Part shown: piece by piece, positions 56,291 to 64,000 of the stretch
How the letters are laid out: every line of letters starts with the position of its first letter
Position numbering within the stretch: position 1 is the stretch's first letter
Position numbers and translations under genes: made by a program
Notes under the pieces: generated by a model
Database searches by the model: none
The model's input: only the letters and a program-made list of their open reading frames with translations
What the model was told of the DNA's origin: nothing
Source of the DNA: Hirundichthys speculiger
Taxonomy: Eukaryota; Chordata; Actinopteri; Beloniformes; Exocoetidae
Reading direction: 5' to 3'
NCBI GenBank assembly: GCA_018398805.1
Contig: JAGFBZ010002027.1
Coordinates: 445,501-509,500 of the forward strand
Length of the DNA stretch: 64,000 bases

Positions 56291-57395
56291 ACCATTTCCT
56301 CAGGCTTTCACGGGTACTGCTTTTGTACAAATCATCATTGTTACTAGCTGACATCACCTTTTCTAAATAACTTTGTTTTCCTTTCATGTGTCTAATAGCA
56401 CTAAATTGCTTAAACCAATCTTTTTCGAATGTAGTGCAGACCTGAAATGCAAAAATGTACATAAATTAGCAAATGAAGTTTACAAGACTTTTTCTTTTAA
56501 TTTGCATTTTCCATGTCAATTTTGCAACCGTTCCAACTTCCTCCCAGCTTTGGGCACCTTTCACCATGTTTCAAATGTTTGGTTTGGTTTGGAAAGGCTG
56601 CAACAACAGGCAGCTATTTGCAGTTAAGAAGAAAATATAAATAGATTAGGATGGACCCTCTGTAAATTAGCTGGCCTTCACTGACTTGCATTTACAATTG
56701 AAACTACAGGTTAGCACAGTCCACCAGCTAAAGAGGTACTTCAGTCACAAGCTGCTGAAGAGGAAAACAGTGAAAGCAGAATGAAGGTTGGTCTTAATTC
56801 ACCCAGATGGTTACAATTATGACTGGAATTAGCAAATGACTGCAGTTTGGGTTAACCTGTGTGCCACGTGTTGCCAGCATGTTAACCATATTAACTTTAC
56901 AAGGCCGTTGGATTTGGAATATGGGAGTTACTGAGTTGCAGAGACTCCGGCTTAAGGAGCTCACGCTGTTGCTGTAGCTACCAGATAGAGCATGAGGATG
57001 CCACCACACCACTGGAACTACACAAGACTATTCCTATTGTTAGTGATAGCAGTAATAGTAAGATATTACGATGTTTTTCTATTTTTCTTTTGGTCTAACC
57101 ATTCCGAGTATTGTGGTATTAGAGATAATTAATACCACATCACACAGTAGCTGGTGGGTCCCCAGTCACCCACATCTGGATGTGGACATTGTGATCGTTG
57201 ACGTCTCCTGTCCTGAACTGTTGAATCGCCTGTAGTCTGGTCCGAACCCCAGGACTCGTTCTGTGTCTTCATCTTGTATGTTGCTATTGTTCTAGACAGG
57301 GTTGATTGTATGAGCATCTGCACATTCGCTAGAGAAACTCAGGGCTCATGCACTGCCAGCGTGGTAATGACATGGATCTACTCTTCAGTTACTGA
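56291..57395. other. Unassigned non-coding DNA
   Basis: Nothing firmly recognised. GCAGACCTGAAATGCAAAAA (56438) looks like the end of another Tc1-type copy in the plus direction. Confidence 0.35.
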
Positions 57396-57397
57396 TA

Positions 57398-58130
57398 CAG
57401 CAGTACTTCTACTTACGAACGTCTCTACATATGAAATTTCACAGTCCCGAAATGCCTCAGCAGGAAAATATTGCCTCTTGTTATGAAAGAAATTTCAGGA
57501 TACGAAAGCCAAAAATACAGTACGCGCTGCTACTCGCAGCTCCCAGAGTTTACCTAACGTAAACATACTAGTAGCTGCTCTGCCGTTGGCTATCACCTAG
57601 CATCTTCCTGGCATCTCTCTCTAAATTCTCTGAATCTCAGAATTTGTTGAAAATAATCACCCAGAAAAAAGTGTTCATTAGTCAGGCTATCGCTCACTAT
57701 GATGATGTTTGCCTTGCACATTTTTGAAGGATTGTTAAAAGTCGACAAAAGCAAACGTCCTTGGATCGGTTCTTTACAAAACGTCAGGCAAAAACCACTG
57801 CTGAGAGAGAACATGAACCAAGAAGGCAAAAGGTGACGACGATAGCAGTTAAAAGGTAAATGAACATCATTTGTATTCTTTACTTTATTCTTTTTTTTCA
57901 TTATGTACAACTCTCATTTTATGTTTATTGTGCAGTAATCTAATTGTAACATGTATTCGTTACATGTTTTGATGCATTTTTATGATATATAAAAAAATAT
58001 ATGTCTGAATTTTGGGGGGCTTGGAACGGATTACAGCATTTACATGGAAAAACGCGTCTCTATTTACGAAATTTTCAGGTTACGAAACTACTTCCAAAAC
58101 CAATTAATTTCGTAAGTAGAGGTACCACTG
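57398..58130 (+). mobile_element. pogo/Tigger-like element flanked by TA, copy 2
   Basis: The left end CAGCAGTACTTCTACTTACG and the right end CGTAAGTAGAGGTACCACTG are inverted copies next to TA (57396-57397, 58131-58132). Subterminal phrases TTTCGTA/TACGAAA recur. The outer 200 bases match both ends of 17651-18764. Unlike that copy, it keeps the 3' end of a transposase gene. Confidence 0.9.
57728..57860 (+). pseudogene. Tigger/pogo transposase C-terminus with PCNA-box motif
   Basis: A frame of 44 codons reads RIVKSRQKQTSLDRFFTKRQ and continues AKTTAEREHEPRRQKV to a stop at about 57860. QTSLDRFF (57752-57775) fits the PIP box Q-x-x-L-x-x-F-F. A PCNA-binding motif of this kind is known in the C-terminus of pogo-type transposases. 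Upstream a TGA closes the frame at 57725, and the DDE domain is deleted. Confidence 0.75.
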
Positions 58131-58132
58131 TA

Positions 58133-58704
58133 TCTGTAAAGATGCACACCATTTCTTTTTTGGCATTCAGCTTTGGATAAGCCATAAAAATGAGTTAACG
58201 CAAAACAGATCAAGTTGGCAGGAAGTCAGACACAAGAACAATATCGAGAATCCGATTGATTTTCAAAATAAAGCACCACAAGTGAGCTTTGAGTTGAACA
58301 TCAACATTTTTAAACCATGGAGGCCACAGGCACATAATCCAGAGGGTTTCCAAAGATATTTCAACCACCCCACTGTCGCTGTCTTGTGTCTTTGTCTGTC
58401 CTTTCCTTTCTTGTTTTCACTATAGGTGATTTTAGTCCTCTCTGACAGATGCAGGGTTGCAGAGGTTAATAAAATAAACTAGATTAGACTGTCAGAGTGG
58501 GCTGGTGAAGGACACATTCACTCTCACTCACACACACCCGAAAAGTAACAGCGGCTGCTTAAATTTCAGAGCAGAAAATGATGAGTCATCCCCATTTTCC
58601 TATCTCTGAGGCAGGCCTGTAGCTTCATAAATGTATAAGTTTGATGGGGCTTCATGGATAAATAGAGCTGGGTGTGAAAGTTAATGTCATGATTTCTAAT
58701 GATA
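58133..58704. other. Unassigned non-coding DNA
   Basis: Nothing recognised. Confidence 0.4.
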
Positions 58705-58925
58705 CCTAATGATAAGTAAGCACGTAGACGGTGAACAAAACTGGTCCAAATCCAAAACCCTGTGGAACACCATAGTTAACTCTAGTTATAAATTTGATCC
58801 AAACCAGCCTAAATCAGAATCCTTGATCCCAATAAAATACTCAAGTCTGCATATTATTGTGTCAGTGGTGTCAAAAGCTGCACTGAGGTTTGAACCAGGT
58901 ACGAGGAGAGGTTCAGATTAAAACT
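58705..58925 (-). pseudogene. L2 LINE reverse transcriptase fragment
   Basis: On the minus strand the sequence reads NLSAAFDTTDTIICRLEYFI, then GIKDSDLGWF (L2 palm: DLSAAFDTVDH...GIKGTALNWF). In another frame it continues as GVPQGFGFGPVLF (about 58760-58790), the GVPQGS-LGPLLF motif. A deletion lies between them. A third L2 copy in the window, dead. Confidence 0.8.
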
Positions 58926-60984
58926 CAAAAAGCTCCTCTTTTTTTTTTTTTTGATACCATTCATCCTTTTTAAATGTATAATTCCATAAAGATTTATACG
59001 TATAATGTTTAATTCTATGCTCCCTGTGGGGCCTGAGGTTGGAGCAAAATCACTGCTAAACCAGACCACATCACTTCTGTTTCCTTGCTCCCAAAGCCTT
59101 GAAGCTAAAAGTCCCTGCTGTTCCAGTTCTAGACGCTAGAGGTGACTGAACTGCAAGCAGTAAGTAAACCGTAGATGTTGTGCTGGTAAACACTGTGTGT
59201 GTCTGAGCGCAAACGTTGATGCCACACTGACCATACTAGCAGAGTTTTACACTTTTATCTTACACTGAAAATTTAAAGAAATCAGTTCACTTCCATCGAT
59301 CTCCAATGCAACTGATTTTATCACCAATGCAGCATCAGTTGTTGGCAAATATTTTATGACAGCATCATCAGCATCTTTTTCTAACTTTGAATTTTACCTC
59401 TTTTCCCACGTTTACACCTAAAAAATATATATATAGAGAGATGGAGTGTGACTGAAAGACGGCATGAGCTGTGATTTTTCATGTTAGCTGGTAATAACTA
59501 TTGTAATTACCAAACAGAGACAGTTACTGACGCTCATCCTGCTGTCCACTTTCATTTTCTGAATCTGATTCTGTCTTGAATAAATGTGGAAGGCTTTGAG
59601 GTGTTGAGGTCATTTGTAGTAAATATTGAAAACTTGATTTATTGAAAACCAGCAGCACTTGTGTGTATTCATTATCCATTAGCTTTTCCAGGAATTCCAC
59701 CAGTCAGGAAAACATTGAGCCAAACCTGCTTGCTTTCAGGAAGAGCCTCTCCTTGTGAGTCTGAAATATTCAGCGCCAAGATTTCAATACATGAACCTCT
59801 CATTTCATATAACTGCCATCATGTTGTCTGAGCTGAGGAAACAGCAGTATTTATGGTTGATGGAAAATGTTCCTTGTTCGCCTCAGTTTAAAAAGGACAT
59901 GTACTTTCCGAGCCTTTCTCTCGTGGCTTTCACTGTTGAGACCTTTCCAAGCTGCAAGGTCAACAAGAAGAAAAAAATGAAAAAGAAAAAGACAGCTTCA
60001 TTTCCTGGTGATTGAAAATAGTTGTGGTCGTCAGGTCTGAGGGCCCTTTGTGAGCAGCGACTACTCCAGCGCTCGTGAACCTCACAGAACAAACTCTCCA
60101 CTCTGTTTGGCTTGACAAAGAAAAGTGTCTGTGTTGTGGAGGAATACGTGATCTCATTGGCTGCTGCTTTGACCGGCATGCCTTGAATACCAGCCTTTCT
60201 CCAACCACACGGAGTCTGAACAGGCCAGCTACTTCTCTCTCCACTGGTCTTGGTCAGGGAGTGACCTCTTGACCTGGGGCTATCTTCTTGACCATCTGTC
60301 ATTTTTTAAAAGCAGGAACAAGACACAGCTCTGTGATGATGCTGCTGATGTCTTGGGTCTTGGATCCTTTTCTTGACACAGTTTAGTGTAACCACGCATC
60401 TGTGGCATCCCTTCAGCTTCGCCGGCAGCAGACTCTAGACCAAACTATGTGTCCTAATTACCCGGGAGGAATGGGGGAAGGGTTGAGGGACAATTATTTA
60501 TTCCGAGTCAGAGTCTGCTCTTGTCACTGGCTAGGCCTGGCGTAGATTTTCTAGCAAAACCCACTGTAGTATAAAGTTAATTTACCGGATTCTTGACTGA
60601 ACTGCGCCAGAACAAAAGGAATGGACGTTACTACCATGTCCCATTGGTCTGAGCACATTTCAGCCACACATGTGGGTGGTCCACGGCCTCCTCCACCACT
60701 CCCTGTTGGATCTGGAGCAGGGTCATCAGCCGGAGACGCCGCTCACTGATGTTTTGCCCATCGTCCTTGAACATCTTATGGTTGTGAGCCACTGAACATG
60801 AGTGTGCTTACTCCCCACGCCTCCTGTTTCCATCTCCCCTCGAGTCTCTGTCTTGATTTTTTTCCTGTTTTTAGCCTTGTGCGATGCTTTCTGTTGACAG
60901 ACAGTGTTACAACCCCGATGACAGTAATACGTTTCTTTATACCTATGGCAACGCTGGCCACTGGTCATTTTAAGGGCCCCTGGG
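58926..60984. other. Unassigned non-coding DNA
   Basis: No gene or repeat recognised. Frames at 59755-60015 (plus), 59883-60302 (minus) and 60798-61043 (plus) show no motif I know. Confidence 0.35.
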
Positions 60985-61116
60985 TTTCACAGCATAGAAA
61001 TTCAGACTTTGTAAATGCAGATATCCTGACTTTGTACACCTAGAAATCCTGACTTTGTTACACCGATAAATTCTGATTTCATAAATCTTGATTTTCTGAC
61101 ATTATGTTGTTGTTGT
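60985..61116. repeat. Degenerate satellite of AAATYCTGACTTTGT units, left part
   Basis: Imperfect units of about 25 bases built on AGAAATCCTGACTTTGTACA. The same unit resumes after the LINE/SINE-like insertion (61896-62040) and again at 63780-64000. Confidence 0.7.
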
Positions 61117-61895
61117 TGCCCGGACAACGCCTGGCATGGACGCTTCTCGCTGCTGCTCCGGGACTTATCTCTGCTATGCTGAACGCTGAACGCTGGACGC
61201 TCCAGTTTGTGCCCGGTTTGTGGTGATCTGCAGTCGGAGGTCTACATACTGTCTGTCCTCTAGCGGCTGGTGGAGACCTGCCGCCGCGGACATGGACGGT
61301 GTCGCTGGAGGCCTGTTCGGGAAAGCTAAGCTAAGGAGCCCTGAACTGCTAACCGCGGCAACCACCGCCACTGGATCGGGGCTGCAGCGTCACGGAGCGG
61401 CATGCTGCCCCTGTCCAGCTGTCTACATGCCGGATGGGTCAGCTGACCTGGCAGGGGCCGTCTGGTGACCTGGTGGGGCCCAGCACCGCCGGGGGAGACG
61501 ACAACGGCCTGGTCCGGTCCGCATGATGAACCAGGCTCTGGGACGGTCAGCTACGTCGCTCGCCGGACTGAATGGAGCTTGGTCTTCCCAGGGGAGACGG
61601 TTTGGTTCATCGGTGTTTCCTCCTCTGACCTGGAGATATCTCACTTGTCATCGTTTTGGAGATATACTGGTTCTAACGGCTGTTAACTGTTTTAACGGCT
61701 TTTAACTGTTTTAACGGCTGTTAACGGCTGTTATCTGTAGTTAGCACTCGGACCACGGGACCTGGCATGAAAAGGAGCGCTGGACACTAGCAGCTCCTCT
61801 AGTACACCAGATTTTTCCTGGTGTACTGAAACTTGAATTTCCCCCTTGGGGGATTAATAAAGTATTTTGAATTTGAATTTGAATTTGAATTGAAT
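61117..61895 (+). mobile_element. LINE-derived element, 3' end with (GAATTT)n tail
   Basis: The 3' end reads TTGAATTTCCCCCTTGGGGG then ATTAATAAAGTATTTTG and a GAATTT tandem tail. This hairpin-plus-AATAAAGT end is typical of a common fish LINE lineage and the SINEs it mobilises. The 5' part is GC-rich and has no RT motif, so it is either a 5' leader joined to the tail or a SINE-like derivative. Short TTTTAACGGCTGTTAACTG repeats lie at 61674-61736. Confidence 0.6.
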
Positions 61896-62040
61896 TTATA
61901 AATTCAGAAATGCATGAGTTTATAATTCAAATAGTTTATAATATTCTGACTTTTTACATAAAAGATTTCTGACTTTTCCAACTCAGAAATCCTGACTTTA
62001 TTACACCCAAAAATCCTGAATTTGTAACCTCCGAAAGACA
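61896..62040. repeat. Degenerate satellite, right part
   Basis: Continues the CTGACTTT-type units (CAGAAATCCTGACTTTATTA at 61985) interrupted at 61116, so the LINE-derived element landed inside this satellite. Confidence 0.65.
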
Positions 62041-63216
62041 GGCAACCAGACTACCACAAAAATATGCAAAAATTTGTATCCACTGGGTGGCAATAATGTG
62101 TTAGATTTGAGGGTCTTCACGGCCATAACCACTTTTAATAAAAAAAAAGCAATATAATGTCAGTTTCTACCTTTAAACAATCATAGTGAACCACTGCAAT
62201 GCTGCAGTGTACATCATTTTGATCCAAAGCAAAGACGCTACACATCTATCCCTTCATGGCTGACGTGATGTGGCTCAAGTGGTTGAAAGATCTCAGAGCA
62301 GAGAAGATGAAGGCACTGATTTGATGTGAGAGGAAGGAGAAAAAAGGAAATAATGTTGACATAATGAACCTCACTAGACATTCCAGACTTTGTTCTCATC
62401 AATTTTGACAAGGAAAAGATCAGCACTGATGCCGACACAAGTAGTGATCCTGTCTCAGGCGTGAAAATCCCTCACCTTTCGGCAAAATTCGCCGTTTTGA
62501 AGTCAAACAGGGTGACCTACGTGAATCGTGTAGCTCTGAGGAGTTTTCTTTTTTGAGGGGAGGGGTGGGGGGTTTCGGAGTTGGGAGATTTTTTTTTTTT
62601 AATTATCATATGATTGACCTAATAAGCAAACTGAGCACTTAAGAAATCGTCCCTTTAAATGACACTTGGATGGTCAGTAAATCCTGTCCAGAACCAATCA
62701 GGTCAGATTGTTCCATTATTCCAGTCAGACCAACGTTCTTCATTCATGTGTACTTGGAGGTTCATTGCTAAGCGAGACGAGAAGCAGGACCTAGTGCTGT
62801 CCGGGGGACAAGGCAGACGAGTGTACGTTCACATTTCCTACCTACATTTACTAGTGGATTGAATTTTGTGAGTAATGGTTTCAATCGTTTTCATATTTTG
62901 CGGTAAAACAAAGTTACTGCTGTTCGCTACAGCTAACGTTGAACACTGTCAGAGCTAGCCGAAGCGGCAGTGAAAAACAGCTCCCGTTTGCTAGTAGTTT
63001 GCGTCAAGCTTGTGTAGTTAACGGTAACATAAAAGAAGAAACACAGGTTTCTTTCTAACATCTCTGTAATTGCTGAATCCATGTCAGGGACGTGTGAGGA
63101 TGATATTCACTGAGGGCTGAGAAGGCTGAAGGTGAAGTTTTTTTTTTTGCCTTTTTGTACAGTGTAGCTGAAGACACAGGTCTTCAAAGCCTCGTTTGAA
63201 CGTGAGTGTTGCCTCC
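62041..63216. other. Unassigned non-coding DNA
   Basis: No gene recognised. 62470-62660 (CACCTTTCGGCAAAATTCGC onward) has the look of an interspersed fish repeat, but I could not find its ends. Confidence 0.35.
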
Positions 63217-63660
63217 TTAAGCCTGATTTATACTTGAACATCAGGTCGTCTGCGTCAACTACGCAGACGACGCAGAGATGCCCCCCCACCCTACGCAGAC
63301 ACTCTGGTGCACCTCCTCAAAATTGTAGTTCGACGCAGACAGTGCCGCAGAGAGGAGAGAAAGGAGGCCTCTGATTGGTCAATTCTACATCTGCATAGAA
63401 AAGAGCGCGTCATTGAAGAAATGAGGAAGTACCCACATCTGTACGATTCTGGTTCTCCATGCTACAAAGACAGCACATATTCTAGTAATTCATGGAGGGA
63501 GATAGTGATGAATGTGGGTCTGGATACGGCCGAGACGGTGAGGAAGTGGAAAAACGCAAGAGATACGTTTAGTAAGTTTAGCTAGTCCGTGATTGTCCCT
63601 CTTGCGTTATAGCGTGGAATAACATAGCGGAGACCGCGCTAGTATAAATCAAAAGTGACG
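63217..63660 (+). mobile_element. Harbinger-like element carrying a MADF exon
   Basis: The left end TTAAGCCTGATTTATACTT and the right AGTATAAATCA (63641-63651) contain a perfect 11-bp inverted match TGATTTATACT. Subterminal CTGCGTC/GACGCAGA phrases recur. This end type is common in fish PIF/Harbinger elements. It may extend further right, where CTCTGCGAC continues the pattern. Confidence 0.65.
63307..63571 (+). CDS. MADF-domain exon (transposon-borne, partial)
   Basis: An open frame whose second half, from about 63394, is a MADF (Myb/SANT-like) DNA-binding domain: RKERVIEEMRKYPHLYD, then NSWREIVMNVGLDTAETVRK and WKNARDTF. The spaced W...W and the L-x-x-x-R-K-x-W-x-N-x-R-D pattern fit the family. 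There is no ATG before the domain in this frame (it opens on a GTG), so it may be an internal exon. It ends at a consensus donor GTAAGT (63572-63577); reading on leads to a stop in 4-5 codons. The likely role is the DNA-binding accessory protein of a Harbinger element, or a host gene derived from one. Confidence 0.6.
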
Positions 63661-63779
63661 GCGGCATCTCTGCGACAAGCTAACGGCGACACATTGACAC
63701 GAGAGTAAACACGGGCCTTTACACGTCATGTTCTGCAGTACTCGGGAAGCAAGCTCATACATTTCTTTGATAAACTCTT

Positions 63780-64000
63780 TTGACTTTTGACTTAAAAAAA
63801 CCAAAAATCCAGAATTTCTGACTGTAAACTTTACAAACGCTGTAATTTTACTTTAAAAACCCAGAAATTTGGGCTTCATAATCTCAGAACTCCTGACTTT
63901 CTGAGGTAAAAAATCATGGCTATGTCAAACCTGTAAATTTTGACTTTATTAATCCTAAAATTCCAACACTTAAACTTCAGTGACTCTCTAAAGTCAGAAG
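63780..64000. repeat. Degenerate satellite of CTGACTTT units, second block
   Basis: Units such as TCAGAACTCCTGACTTTCTG and AAAAATCCAGAATTTCTGAC repeat imperfectly every 25-30 bases up to the window edge. Same type as 60985-62040. Confidence 0.65.

Noticed and set aside
59883..60302. 139-residue minus-strand frame with poly-F/K run
   Set aside because: The frame depends on an AAG/AAA tract and has no recognisable domain.

Overview
This 64 kb window is non-bacterial, repeat-dominated DNA of a ray-finned (teleost) fish type. The reasons are the company of repeats: Sleeping Beauty/salmonid-style and other fish Tc1 elements, L2 (Maui-like) LINE pieces with their conserved 3' UTR, tRNA-headed fish SINEs, many hAT-like miniature elements with 8-bp target duplications, pogo/Tigger, piggyBac-like and Harbinger-like pieces, and long minisatellites. 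Species cannot be told from the sequence alone. I found no intact host protein gene, no rRNA or functional tRNA gene, and no CRISPR. Nearly all the open frames are either repeat-driven or lie in dead transposons.

Layout. 0-4.9 kb: AT-rich DNA with a TCGATT-type MITE, a TTAA-flanked piggyBac-like MITE and an hAT-like MITE (family A). 4.9-7.4 kb: a 24-bp minisatellite, tandemly duplicated together with a 400-bp flank. 7.7-10.5 kb: two more hAT-like MITEs. 10.8-16.2 kb: stacked nested insertions (solo LTR in a Tc1 remnant; Harbinger-like element carrying a Myb/SANT exon in a Sleeping Beauty-like Tc1; hAT element in a Penelope-like GIY-YIG remnant). 17.1-21 kb: LINE reverse transcriptase remnant, Tigger-like element, piggyBac-like element. 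21.6-22.6 kb: repeat-poor DNA. 22.6-26.5 kb: mariner MITE in a MITE, a frameshifted Tc1 transposase gene, L2 pieces split by a MITE. 27.4-29 kb: (TCCA)n. 32.1-34.6 kb: a three-level nest with a large foldback element in the middle. 34.9-39.9 kb: Tc1 remnants, two minisatellites and a MITE. 40.3-45.2 kb: MITE, SINE, L2, Tc1, and the uninterrupted paralogue of the 32-34 kb element. 46.5-47.9 kb: a 28-bp minisatellite. 48.4-50.7 kb: MITEs and a SINE. 51.4-53.4 kb: a 52-bp minisatellite built from the end of a MITE. 53.4-55.6 kb: repeat-poor DNA. 55.6-64 kb: Tc1 and L2 remnants, Tigger-like element with a PCNA-box remnant, LINE/SINE tail inside a degenerate satellite, and a Harbinger-like element with a MADF exon.

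How it fits together. The parts do not form a pathway. The window is a stratified record of insertions, and in many cases the host element, the insertion and its target-site duplication can all be read, so the order of events can be worked out. The strongest observations are (1) the triple nest at 32.1-34.6 kb, whose pre-insertion site is preserved at 44.3 kb, (2) the 52-bp minisatellite whose unit spans a transposon end plus its flank, (3) the recent array-plus-flank duplication at 5-7.4 kb, and (4) two transposon-borne DNA-binding exons (Myb/SANT and MADF), each ending at a clean GTAAGT donor.
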